Assembly: GCA_018648685.1 (NCBI GenBank)
Contig: JABGQT010000123.1
Location: 25,472-89,471, forward strand
Length of the DNA: 64,000 nucleotides
Reading direction: 5' to 3'
Source of the DNA: Anaerolineae bacterium
GTDB taxonomy: Bacteria > Chloroflexota > Anaerolineae > Anaerolineales > Villigracilaceae
Shown here: in pieces, positions 27,685 through 37,073 of the stretch
How the letters are laid out: each line of letters opens with the position of its first letter
How positions within the stretch are numbered: the stretch's first letter is position 1
Notes under the pieces: model-generated
What the model was told of the DNA's origin: nothing
Database searches by the model: none
What the model saw: the letters and a program-made list of their open reading frames with translations, nothing else
Position numbers and translations under genes: made by a program

Positions 27685-28056
27685 ATGAAGAAACGCTGGA
27701 TAGGACGCTGGATGATTGGCACAGCAACAATTCATACAGTTTTTGCTTTTGTTGTTTACGCTGAAGTTTGGATAAAGATAATATCGGCTGGCATATTTGA
27801 TACCGTCGGTGTTGATCCAAAAATTGGCGCGCCCGCTCTCTTTTTGTTGTGGGGGCTTCTGTATTACGTTTTGGGATTCACCATTGACGCTCTTGAGAAA
27901 AAAGAATTTACACCGCTACCCAAATCACTAGGATGGGGACTGTTGTTTAACGGGATAATAGCCGTTGTCCTAATGCCTGAATCTGGTTTTTGGTTATTAT
28001 TCCCACCGGCAATTGCAGTAATAAGGAGTAATAGGAGAAAAATTGATGCTACTTGA
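27685..28056 (+). CDS. small membrane protein, DUF6463-like
   Basis: MKKRWIGRWMIGTATIHTVFAFVVY..., RBS AAAGGAG; start within the longer 27337 ORF. Confidence 0.6.
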   Translation: MKKRWIGRWMIGTATIHTVFAFVVYAEVWIKIISAGIFDTVGVDPKIGAPALFLLWGLLYYVLGFTIDALEKKEFTPLPKSLGWGLLFNGIIAVVLMPESGFWLLFPPAIAVIRSNRRKIDAT

Positions 28057-28549
28057 TAAATACATGGAAGATTTTGATTTCAATGAAATTCACCAAATTG
28101 AAATCGGCGCTCATCCGGCTGAGATATACTCCCTTCTCAAGAAAATAGATTTTACACGATCCCGAATTATCAAAACCCTCTTCAACCTGAGAAGATTACC
28201 TAAGGAAATGAGCAACCTTGAAGGCTTTATCAAAGTCGGTTTTATGCTTCTTGAAGAGAAAGAGACTGAAGAGATCGTCATCGCCTTTCTGGGCAATAAA
28301 GACGGGCTTCACCAAATCACCCACACTGAATTTCAGAATTTCACAAAAGAAGGACATGTTTTAGGCGCTTGGAACCTCTTTCTTACAGAATTAGACGAAA
28401 AGAAAACATTACTCTCTACAGAAACAAGAGTTTTTTGCACGGACAATAAAGCGAAATTTCTTTTCTCACTCTATTGGTTTTTCATTGCCCCTTTCAGCGC
28501 CTGGATAAGAAGAATTATGCTGAGATCAATAAAAGAAGAAGTGGAATAA
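28043..28549 (+). CDS. SRPBCC-like protein (putative)
   Basis: 168 aa; QIEIGAHPAEIYSLLKKIDF ... LSTETRVF pattern. Confidence 0.45.
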   Translation: MMLLDKYMEDFDFNEIHQIEIGAHPAEIYSLLKKIDFTRSRIIKTLFNLRRLPKEMSNLEGFIKVGFMLLEEKETEEIVIAFLGNKDGLHQITHTEFQNFTKEGHVLGAWNLFLTELDEKKTLLSTETRVFCTDNKAKFLFSLYWFFIAPFSAWIRRIMLRSIKEEVE

Positions 28550-28552
28550 GAA

Positions 28553-29098
28553 ATGGCACGCAAAAAGAAAAGAGATTGGTTCATAGCCAGCACTCATATT
28601 CTGGACAAAACAGGACATAACGGACTAACTATTGACGCACTCACCACAGAATTAAGCGTTACCAAAGGTTCTTTCTATCATCACTTCAAAAATTATCAAG
28701 AATTCAAAGTGGCTTTGCTGTACTTCTTTGAAGAGGAGGGAACCCTCGATATTATTATCCAAACGGAAGAAGAGGAAAACCCTAGAAAAAAATTACGCCG
28801 CCTAATGAATATTGTAGTAAAAGAAGTAGAACGTTACCCACCTAAAGTTGAAGTCGCTATGCGCATCTGGGCATTAGAAGATAAAGATGCCCACAACTTA
28901 ATGGCACGCGTAGATAAACGTCGCATAGACTATGTAGAAAGTTTATGTCAGGAAATCGTCACCGACCAAACCCAAGCCCATCTCATGGCAGAAATGATGT
29001 ATACCATCCTCGTAGGAAGCGAACACACAACCCCTCCCTTGTCACAGACCCGATTACGAGTATTATTTGATGAGTTTACAAGACTTTATCAGATATAA
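28553..29098 (+). CDS. TetR/AcrR family transcriptional regulator
   Basis: N-terminal HTH: AGLTIDALTTELSVTKGSFYHHFKN-like (NGLTIDALTTELSVTKGSFYHHFKNYQEFK). Confidence 0.85.
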   Translation: MARKKKRDWFIASTHILDKTGHNGLTIDALTTELSVTKGSFYHHFKNYQEFKVALLYFFEEEGTLDIIIQTEEEENPRKKLRRLMNIVVKEVERYPPKVEVAMRIWALEDKDAHNLMARVDKRRIDYVESLCQEIVTDQTQAHLMAEMMYTILVGSEHTTPPLSQTRLRVLFDEFTRLYQI

Positions 29099-29111
29099 AC
29101 AAGGAGAAAAC

Positions 29112-30281
29112 ATGAGCAACACAGCAGATGTCATCATCATCGGTGGGGGTATTCACGGCGCGAGCTTAGCCTTCCATTTGGGGCAGCGCGGGCTAAAAAC
29201 CCTTGTACTCGAAAAGAACGTTCTTGCATCTGGCGCAACAGGTCGCTCAAGTGGAATGGTACGCATGCACTATGATCTTGAACCTGAATCTCGTTTGGCG
29301 TGGAAATCCTTTCGCTATTTCCGAAACTGGAAAGAGGTCGTTGGCGGCGACTGCGGCTTTACCCGCACGGGCTTTATCCAACTCGTCCCCGAAAAAGACG
29401 AAGCTGCCATGTGCGATAACGTGCTAATGCACCAAAAGATCGGCATTCCAGCACTATTGATAAAGCCAGATGATGTTAAACGCCTTGCGCCCCACTTTCA
29501 AACGGATGACTTTACCCTCGCCGCCTATGAACCCGAATCTGGATACGCCGACCCTAACGCGGCTGCTACATCCCTAATGGATGCCGCAAAAAGGCTCGGT
29601 GCCCGCCTGATACAGGATTGTGTCGTAACTGAAATTCAACTTGCTTCCGGTAAAGTGACCGGAGTCTCGACGAGTCAAGGCGATTTTTCCGCGCCCGTCG
29701 TTGTCAACGCAGCAGGTTCCTGGGCGCAACCAGTGGCGGCAATGGCCGGAGTGAAACTTCCCATCACCACCTGGCGCCACGACGTGATGTACGTCCGCAA
29801 CCCGCAATCCGTCCCTGAGCATTCGCTCGCTGTCATAGACAATGTCCGCTCAATGTATTTCCGTCCCGAAACCGGTGGGCTGACCCTGGTCGGGTTGGAA
29901 GACGATAATCCCCTCGGCGAATCTCCCGATGGCTACACCGACCGCGCCCAACCGGGATTTGTAGAACGCGCCATCGACCGCATCTGCGAACGCATCCCCG
30001 TCATGGAAGAAGGTGATCTGCACTCCGACAACGGCGGCTACGACGGCATCTCGGAAGATCAGCGCGCCGTACTCGGTCAGATCGGGCCGGAAGGTTTCTA
30101 CGCCCAATGCGGATTTAGCGGAACAGGTTTCAAAATCGCACCCGCCGTCGGGCTTTGCATGGCAGAGCTGATCGTAGATGGAGAAGCCAAAACTGTTGAC
30201 ATTAGTCCCTTCGACCCAAATCGCTTCGCACGCGGGGAGTTGCTAGAGGGTGAGAATGCATATGATGATATTTGGCATTAA
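29112..30281 (+). CDS. FAD-dependent oxidoreductase (DAO/sarcosine-oxidase-beta-like)
   Basis: TADVIIIGGGIHGASLAFHLGQRGLKTLVLEKN; RBS AAGGAG, ATG at 29112. Confidence 0.85.
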   Translation: MSNTADVIIIGGGIHGASLAFHLGQRGLKTLVLEKNVLASGATGRSSGMVRMHYDLEPESRLAWKSFRYFRNWKEVVGGDCGFTRTGFIQLVPEKDEAAMCDNVLMHQKIGIPALLIKPDDVKRLAPHFQTDDFTLAAYEPESGYADPNAAATSLMDAAKRLGARLIQDCVVTEIQLASGKVTGVSTSQGDFSAPVVVNAAGSWAQPVAAMAGVKLPITTWRHDVMYVRNPQSVPEHSLAVIDNVRSMYFRPETGGLTLVGLEDDNPLGESPDGYTDRAQPGFVERAIDRICERIPVMEEGDLHSDNGGYDGISEDQRAVLGQIGPEGFYAQCGFSGTGFKIAPAVGLCMAELIVDGEAKTVDISPFDPNRFARGELLEGENAYDDIWH

Positions 30282-30519
30282 AGAGCGCAAAAAACGCTTT
30301 CAATCTAGCTCGTAATCTTTTACCTAGTTAGCAAAAAATTATTGAAACGGCGACTTTTTTACTGTATAGTGGAAATACGAATTTCACCCTGTAGTTGCCA
30401 CAACGCCAATCCATAATGCTCTTCTATACCCTAAGCTATAGATATCCTGGCTCCCTTCATTTTTAAAATGGCAGGCTTTTACTTTAGGGTTTCAGTTTTC
30501 TGGTAAAGGAGAGCATACT

Positions 30520-31437
30520 ATGAATAAACGCTCGCAAAAAAAACCCTTTTTTACAACTCTTCCTGGCCTTCTAACTGGTTGCGCAGCCATAATTACAGCA
30601 ATTGGAGGGTTAGGAGGGCTTATATTAGCTCTCTATTCCACTGGTATATTGCCTCTTGAAACACCTGCTCCTGGAGGTGAGCTACTGATCGTAGGAACTA
30701 TTGCTCCACCTGAGGAAGAAGAAATACTCCCTATTGAAGAAACTGAAGGTGAGGAAGTTCCTAGCACAGATGCTATTCCAACGGAGGAAGAAGCACCCTT
30801 GAACGAAGAGCCTCCGCCATCCGAAGAAGAACCTCCTTTACCTCCAGCACAGCCAGCCAGTGATCCATTCAAGATTGTTGGTATGGCCATTGCAGCTTCA
30901 GATGATCATATCTATATTTGGTATGCAAACGGAACAGTTAGATCTGGAGCCAGTGCAAATTTAATCGAATATAGGGAACCTTATAGCTACACCCTACCAC
31001 CCGGAAAATCACCAACTGACATTGTTGGAGCAGGAATTTCTTCAAGCGATATCGTTTTCATCTGGTATAACGATGGAACCGTAAGCCAAGGATCTTCTTT
31101 TGACTTAGACAGTTACAGTTCGCCATATAATTACGCCACACCGCCCGGAAAATCACCAACGGACATAGTCGGAATGAGCATTGCCCCTGACGATGTCGTT
31201 TTTGTCTGGTATAGCGATGGAACAGTAAGTGCTGGGTCAAGCGCAGATTTGGATTCAAGGCGAGATACCTACGTTTACTCAACCGCAATAGGCTTGTCCC
31301 CTAATAGCATAGAAGGTATGGCAATAGCAAAATCAAGCAGCATAGTATTCGCTTGGTACGATAATTACACAGTAAGCCAAGGGACCAGTACTGATTTAGA
31401 AAACTACGTAAAACCATATTCATATATTTCACCGTAG
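30520..31437 (+). CDS. membrane-anchored protein with four tandem beta-repeat units
   Basis: N-terminal TM, Pro/Glu-rich linker, four about 50-aa repeats with [IV]xxWYxxxTVSxGxSxDL. Confidence 0.8.
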   Translation: MNKRSQKKPFFTTLPGLLTGCAAIITAIGGLGGLILALYSTGILPLETPAPGGELLIVGTIAPPEEEEILPIEETEGEEVPSTDAIPTEEEAPLNEEPPPSEEEPPLPPAQPASDPFKIVGMAIAASDDHIYIWYANGTVRSGASANLIEYREPYSYTLPPGKSPTDIVGAGISSSDIVFIWYNDGTVSQGSSFDLDSYSSPYNYATPPGKSPTDIVGMSIAPDDVVFVWYSDGTVSAGSSADLDSRRDTYVYSTAIGLSPNSIEGMAIAKSSSIVFAWYDNYTVSQGTSTDLENYVKPYSYISP

Positions 31438-31617
31438 AAAAAGTCAATAACTATATAGACACAAACACATCCTGTTTCCATTCAACAAGATGTGTTTTTA
31501 AGTATCTGAGCATAAGATTTGACCTCACAGAAAATTGAATTGAATATCACTTTTTCGTATAATTGATTGCATAAGACTTTTTGGTCTTGGAAACTCAATT
31601 CATATTAGGAGACAAAG

Positions 31618-32529
31618 ATGAAGAAGAAATTTGCTTTCACCACTGTCCTTTTATTCGCTTTCTTTCTCGCATCCTGTGGGGGCAGTCCACCACCTACCGA
31701 AGCCCCGCCACCAGACGCACCTCCGCCCCCTGCAGAGGAAGCGCCTACCGTACCACCTGAAGAACCCACAGCAGAACCAGAACCAACTGCTCTTCCCGAG
31801 CCTGACTTTGACCCGCAGCCACCCGATGGTCAGCGCGTAGAATTTGAAGCTTCGGATGGAACAGCTTTAGTTGGTTATTATTACCCAGCTTCTATTCCCA
31901 ATGCCCCAGTCGTTGTTCTCATGCACTGGGCTGGTGGTGACCAGAACGACTGGATCAAAAACGGGATGATCGACTGGCTCCAGAATCGCGGAACAACGCA
32001 TGGCGTCAATTCGCCATCTCGACAAAGTGTCATTTATCCGCCAATGCCAGAAGGGGCATCTTTTGCAGTTTTCACTTTCGATTTTCGTGAATTTGGTGAA
32101 AGCGGTGGCTCCTTCAATCAAGCAGGCGGATTGTTAGATGCTCAAGCCGCGTATGAGAAAGCAAAAATGCTCGAAGGCATAGACCCAACCCGCATGGCGG
32201 GAGTTGGTTCTAGCATCGGCGCGGACGGCGTTGTAGATGGTTGTGCTGAAGGATGCCTCGGCGCGCTTTCTCTCTCCCCGGGTAGTTATTTAACAGTTCC
32301 CTATACAGATGCAGTCAAAACACTAGATGACGCGGGCAAACCAGTCAACTGCGTTGCTTCTGAAGGGGATACGACTTCTGCAAACACCTGCAAAGAGGCC
32401 GCAGGAGAAAATTACCAGAGTTTCGTTTACCCTGGCAACGAGCATGGCGACGAATATTATCAAAATCCACCTGAAGGTTTTGGTCAGATGATCTTCGATT
32501 GGCTGGCATTGGTCTTTGAGATGCTCTAA
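31618..32529 (+). CDS. lipoprotein alpha/beta hydrolase
   Basis: lipobox LASCGG, Pro-rich linker, VVLMHWAGGDQNDW, GVGSSIGADG nucleophile elbow. Confidence 0.8.
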   Translation: MKKKFAFTTVLLFAFFLASCGGSPPPTEAPPPDAPPPPAEEAPTVPPEEPTAEPEPTALPEPDFDPQPPDGQRVEFEASDGTALVGYYYPASIPNAPVVVLMHWAGGDQNDWIKNGMIDWLQNRGTTHGVNSPSRQSVIYPPMPEGASFAVFTFDFREFGESGGSFNQAGGLLDAQAAYEKAKMLEGIDPTRMAGVGSSIGADGVVDGCAEGCLGALSLSPGSYLTVPYTDAVKTLDDAGKPVNCVASEGDTTSANTCKEAAGENYQSFVYPGNEHGDEYYQNPPEGFGQMIFDWLALVFEML

Positions 32530-32540
32530 AAGGCAAAACC

Positions 32541-32575
32541 CCGATCTTCAAGGCGCAATGCGCCTTGAAGATCGG
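32541..32575. repeat. perfect 35-bp palindrome
   Basis: CCGATCTTCAAGGCGCA A TGCGCCTTGAAGATCGG immediately after lipoprotein stop. Confidence 0.7.
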
Positions 32576-32734
32576 CTTGTTGAAGAAATGTGTTTTTTCA
32601 GTAGATGTTCACAAAGGGGAGCAAGCCAAAAACAGGTGCGTTCCGCATATCATCCAAAGGTCATAGTGTTTACAAATGGCAAAATCCAAATGCTATAATC
32701 GGGAAAAATATCCACCCGCAGACGAGGAGCAAAT

Positions 32735-33901
32735 ATGACCACTCGCCGAGCACCTACCAGAATTATTCCGCGTGCTTTTCCTGGCATCACAGCAAGTGAA
32801 ACGACCGAACTGATCACCAACAGTCAGGTTCATGCCTACGCGCCAGGCACCGCACTCTGCAAAGAAAATGTTATTGAAGACACTTTTTATATCATTCTCG
32901 AAGGCGAAGCAGAAGTCACAAAAGTTATCAATCGCAAAGAAGTTCGTTTGTTAAAAACACTGCTTTCTGGTGATTTCTTTGGCGAAATGGCACTCATCCA
33001 TAACGCGCCGCGTGCTGCCACTGTCACGGCAAAAACACACCTTGTTGCCCTTGAACTAAACAAAGACGCTTTTGACCGCGTCTTAAAAAACAGCAGCACA
33101 ATGGCAATGACAATGGTGCGAGAGATCAGCAATCGCCTGCGCACAAATGACGAAATGGCGGTTGAAGACCTGCGTCTGCGCGCCAGCGAACTGGCAGAGG
33201 CATATCAACAATTAGCAGAGCAAGAACTTACGCGGCGCGAATTTTTGACCAATATCGCGCACGAATTACGCACGCCACTCATGGCTGCGGGCGGTTTCTT
33301 GCAAGCGCTCCAAAAAGGGATGATCCCCAAAAAAGAAACAGAAAAAACAATAGATACGGTTGCTCGCAATGTTCACCGCATCACAACTTTGGTTAACGAC
33401 ATTCTCTTTTTACAAGAGATGGATCTCGTTTTGCCTGATTTTCAACCTATTAATCTTGAAAAACTGGCAGGCAAAGTCATTAAAGAACATCGAAAAAGAG
33501 CAAAAGCTCGCGGCGTTAAACTGCATCTGGATGCCGAGCGTCGTCTTCCAACTATTTCTGGGGATGCAGTATCTCTTGAACGCGCACTTTCAGGGCTGGT
33601 AGATAATGCGATCAAATTTTCTCCGCGTGGTGGGGATGTGGACATTCGGATTCGCTCTCAACTTGGGCTTGTTTCCCTTTCCGTACAGGATCACGGCATC
33701 GGCATCTCAGCGATAGACCAACCCCGCATCTTTGACAGATTCCACCATCTCGAAGAAAAGGATGGCGCTCTCTTCGAAGGGATCGGTCTTGGTCTCTCCA
33801 TAACGCAGCAAGTTATCAAACAGCATGACGGAGAGTTAGAAGTTGAAAGCCAGGAAGGGGTTGGGAGTGTATTTACGATGAAGTTGAAGGTTGCAAGTTG
33901 A
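32735..33901 (+). CDS. cyclic-nucleotide-binding domain histidine kinase
   Basis: CNB domain (LLSGDFFGEMALIHNAPRAATVTA), H-box NIAHELRTPL, HATPase N/G boxes (DNAIKFSPRGG, IGLGLSI). Confidence 0.9.
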   Translation: MTTRRAPTRIIPRAFPGITASETTELITNSQVHAYAPGTALCKENVIEDTFYIILEGEAEVTKVINRKEVRLLKTLLSGDFFGEMALIHNAPRAATVTAKTHLVALELNKDAFDRVLKNSSTMAMTMVREISNRLRTNDEMAVEDLRLRASELAEAYQQLAEQELTRREFLTNIAHELRTPLMAAGGFLQALQKGMIPKKETEKTIDTVARNVHRITTLVNDILFLQEMDLVLPDFQPINLEKLAGKVIKEHRKRAKARGVKLHLDAERRLPTISGDAVSLERALSGLVDNAIKFSPRGGDVDIRIRSQLGLVSLSVQDHGIGISAIDQPRIFDRFHHLEEKDGALFEGIGLGLSITQQVIKQHDGELEVESQEGVGSVFTMKLKVAS

Positions 33902-33984
33902 AGGCTTGAAAATTGAAAGCTATACATTAGCAAAACCCGATGTGCAACGCACATCTTTTTTGGTGGTCGGCCTAAGTACGTGAT

Positions 33985-34060
33985 GCGCTCTCGCTGGATT
34001 TGCAATCCAGCGATTTCCTAAAGTAAACGGGGATTGCAAATCCCCTTATAGCGCTTCTTA
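33985..34060. repeat. intergenic double-hairpin repeat
   Basis: CGCTGGATTTGCAATCCAGCG and GGGGATTGCAAATCCCC palindromes flanked by GCGCTC/AGCGC. Confidence 0.5.
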
Positions 34061-34086
34061 TCATTTTCAGAGAACCACTCCCTTAT

Positions 34087-34587
34087 TTATTCTCCAAAAC
34101 AAACTGTGAGCTTATCGTTTTCGTCATAAAATGAACGTGCAGAAAAGGGAGGGCTGCTCATATCCATATTGCAGATTCTTTCCAGCAAAATCGCAACATC
34201 TTCTACAAGGGGATATTGATCTAGCTCATCAAAAGGAATCCATTCAAGGCTTCCTTCTGCTGATGGGCGAGGCTTTCCATTTTCACATTTCCCCGTAAAA
34301 ACATAGACACAGATTCCCATAGTTGGCTCAACATCTACTTGCAACGTGCCAACTAAACGCAAATCCGCAGACAGTCCTGTTTCTTCATCCAATTCACGTT
34401 TTGCAGAAGAGAGCACATCTTCACCGCGCTCAACATGTCCACCAACGCCATTATATTTATTTGCCCAAATTCGCTTGGTGGATGCACCTTTGAGCAACAA
34501 AACGGAATCGCCACGCGTGAGAAAAATCAACGTACGCGGGATACATGTATAACGTTCTTTGGATACTCCTTGTTCACTAGCAGGCAT
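34087..34587 (-). CDS. NUDIX hydrolase
   Basis: GHVERGEDVLSSAKRELDEETGL Nudix box. Confidence 0.9.
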   Translation of the reverse strand: MPASEQGVSKERYTCIPRTLIFLTRGDSVLLLKGASTKRIWANKYNGVGGHVERGEDVLSSAKRELDEETGLSADLRLVGTLQVDVEPTMGICVYVFTGKCENGKPRPSAEGSLEWIPFDELDQYPLVEDVAILLERICNMDMSSPPFSARSFYDENDKLTVCFGE

Positions 34588-34589
34588 AT

Positions 34590-35213
34590 CTACTCCACTG
34601 CTCCGAGAAAGGCATCTGCCAAAATTTTATGCCCTGCATCGTTCATGTGAACGCGGTCATTTGAAAGTCTTTGCCAATCCACCTTTTGCAGAGCTTTATC
34701 AAAAGCCGCTTGCGCATCAACAAAAACAGCACCATATTTTTGAGCAATATCACGCACGACATTCCCGTAACGATCCATTTTTATACGCATCTCATCAGTT
34801 TTATCGAGTTGAAGAACATAGGGCGTCATCAAAACCAAGCCTTTCAAAGAGGCAGCGACCGAATCGATCAATCCACTCAGCGTTTGCTCATACTCGTCAA
34901 TCGTGATCCAATAATCTCGTGGCGTCCAATTATCCATTTGCTGCCAAACATCGTTTATCCCAATCATGATCGAGAGCCAATCCGGGTTCAAATCAAGAAC
35001 GTCGCGTTTCCAGCGTCCCTTCAAATCTCGAACGGTGTTTCCGCTAATTCCTTTGTTGATAATCTCAATCTCTGTTTCTGGATATTTGTCCTTCAAAGAA
35101 TCGCGAACAAAGCGCACATAACCATTTCCTAAAGGAGGATTTTCGTAAATGCGGCCACAATCCGTGATGGAATCGCCAATCATGAGAAGTTTGCTCCGGC
35201 TTTGAATTTTCAT
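34590..35213 (-). CDS. SGNH/GDSL hydrolase
   Basis: MIGDSITDCGR, GISGNTVRDL, IMIGINDVW, DRVHMND. Confidence 0.9.
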   Translation of the reverse strand: MKIQSRSKLLMIGDSITDCGRIYENPPLGNGYVRFVRDSLKDKYPETEIEIINKGISGNTVRDLKGRWKRDVLDLNPDWLSIMIGINDVWQQMDNWTPRDYWITIDEYEQTLSGLIDSVAASLKGLVLMTPYVLQLDKTDEMRIKMDRYGNVVRDIAQKYGAVFVDAQAAFDKALQKVDWQRLSNDRVHMNDAGHKILADAFLGAVE

Positions 35214-35235
35214 TTTTCAGCTCATTCATGAAAAA

Positions 35236-35271
35236 GTCCCCTGCAAAGACTTTTCTCTGCAGGGGACTTAT
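35236..35271. terminator. terminator of aldolase gene
   Basis: AAGTCCCCTGCA ... TGCAGGGGACTT perfect inverted repeat directly after stop. Confidence 0.8.
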
Positions 35272-35272
35272 C

Positions 35273-36223
35273 TTATTTTCCAACCAACTTGCGAACTTCT
35301 TCCAATTGTCCAGCGCTACCAAGTTTCACATTCTTCGCAGCAATGAATTTGGCGTACTCTGCCATGAAGATCTTTCCTGGGGGACGCAAGTCAAATTGCT
35401 CTGGCGTATCACGGAAGAACTCGCGATGAACACGTGTCCAGACGAGGCGACCATCGGTGTCGATGTTAATTTTGGTCACACCAAGCTCAGCAGCATGTTT
35501 GAATTGATCTGCATCCACACCCTTGGCGCCGAGCAGTTTGCCGCCAGCATCGTTGATGCGTTTAACTTCTTCTTGCGGCACAGAGCTGGAGCCGTGCATC
35601 ACAAGCGGAAATCCTGGTAAATTTTTCTGAATATCTGCTAAAACATTGAAATGCAAGCCTTGTGATCCAGCAAATTTGAAAGCACCATGGCTGGTACCGA
35701 TCGCACAGGCTAATGAGTCACAGCCAGTGCGTTCAACAAACTCTTTGGCTTCATCGGGATCGGTTAATTTAGCATCTGCTTCGTCAACGCTGATATCTTC
35801 TTCTACGCCACCAAGCTGACCCAACTCGGCTTCTACAACAATACCTTTGGCGTGAGCTGCATCCACAACACGTTTGGTGATAGCGATATTTTCGTCAAAG
35901 GGAGCATGACTGGCATCGATCATCACAGAGCTATAGAAACCGCTGTTTATACAATCCATTGCAGTTTCTTCGTCACCATGATCAAGATGCACAGCAAAGA
36001 TCGCTTCAGGGAAAACATCATTCGCAGAGCGGATCATGCCTTCGAGCATCAGTTTGTCAGTGTAAGCACGCGCACCTTTGCTAATTTGGATGATAAAAGG
36101 GGCTTGGCTATCAAGATTACCTCGGAAAAGCCCCATAGCCTGCTCCAAGTTATTAATATTATATGCCCCGATGGCATATTTTCCATAAGCGGCTTCAAAA
36201 AGTTTTTTAGTCGTTACGATCAT
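35273..36223 (-). CDS. fba: class II fructose-bisphosphate aldolase
   Basis: YAIGAYNINNLEQAMGLF, AVHLDHGDE, SVMIDASHAPFDENI, VEAELGQLGGVEED. Confidence 0.92.
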   Translation of the reverse strand: MIVTTKKLFEAAYGKYAIGAYNINNLEQAMGLFRGNLDSQAPFIIQISKGARAYTDKLMLEGMIRSANDVFPEAIFAVHLDHGDEETAMDCINSGFYSSVMIDASHAPFDENIAITKRVVDAAHAKGIVVEAELGQLGGVEEDISVDEADAKLTDPDEAKEFVERTGCDSLACAIGTSHGAFKFAGSQGLHFNVLADIQKNLPGFPLVMHGSSSVPQEEVKRINDAGGKLLGAKGVDADQFKHAAELGVTKINIDTDGRLVWTRVHREFFRDTPEQFDLRPPGKIFMAEYAKFIAAKNVKLGSAGQLEEVRKLVGK

Positions 36224-36421
36224 TAATTCTCCATTTCCTATATAAAAGGATATAGTTTTTCTCTACGTAAAACAGCAGAGTCATATTAAGTGTCTAGCCA
36301 AATAAATTATAACACTCTCCTCATAGAAGCCAATTGCACTTGCTTCTAAGAAAGGCTATAATTGACAAAGTGTGCAACACAATTTCATCTCCATCGTATA
36401 TTATTCAGGAGGTACTTCCCC

Positions 36422-36946
36422 ATGACTGATTTATTTCAAAAAGTGACAGATTCGCAAGATGCGTTCAAGAAGCTCGGCAGCCATATTCCCGGCTTTAAAG
36501 GCTATATAGAACGTCAAAATCGCCGCGCAGCGGATAAACTGATGCGCGAAACCATTGCCGACCGTTTTCAGGAACAGTGGAAAAGAGCATCAGAACTTCA
36601 GGTCAATTTGATCAACGAAGGCATGATCGCCTATGTTGACGATATAGAGCGTGCTGCCATCCAGATGCGAACTTTTATCGACAAGATCCGCACCGCTTCT
36701 TATGGTTACTCCGGTTTATTTGATGCCGTCAAGATCAACGAAGAAGAACTTGCGCAGCTTTATGCTTTTGACCAAGGTTTTTTCCTCGCCGCCGAAGAGA
36801 TTGCCCGTGCACTTGATAACGTAGAAGCTAGCCTACACGACGAAGCCGGTCTGCCTGCTGCGATCCGCAACGTGACCACTTTGGCACGCCAATCGACCGA
36901 AGCTTTTGGGCGCCGCTCTGAAGTTTTTACCGGTAGCGAAGCATAA
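36422..36946 (+). CDS. conserved hypothetical protein
   Basis: ATG 36422 (MTDLFQKVTDSQD) with GGAGG RBS. Confidence 0.6.
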   Translation: MTDLFQKVTDSQDAFKKLGSHIPGFKGYIERQNRRAADKLMRETIADRFQEQWKRASELQVNLINEGMIAYVDDIERAAIQMRTFIDKIRTASYGYSGLFDAVKINEEELAQLYAFDQGFFLAAEEIARALDNVEASLHDEAGLPAAIRNVTTLARQSTEAFGRRSEVFTGSEA

Positions 36947-36962
36947 AAAAAAACAGTCTTGC

Positions 36963-37033
36963 AGGTTTTGTGGGAGAAAATATGACGAGCAAGAAAACTT
37001 CTTTTGTTCTTTTTTACTCGTCACACAAAACCT
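36963..37033. terminator. nested hairpin structure between 36422 gene and molybdenum hydroxylase genes
   Basis: AGGTTTTGTG / CACAAAACCT outer and GACGAG / CTCGTC inner inverted repeats. Confidence 0.5.
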
Positions 37034-37073
37034 AAAAAACTAAAAAGACACTTTATTTTCAAACACAGAAAAA

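Noticed and set aside
30300-30519. Possible riboswitch in the 5' region of the repeat-domain protein
   Set aside because: Some hairpin potential but no match to c-di-GMP or other riboswitch consensus that I can recognise.
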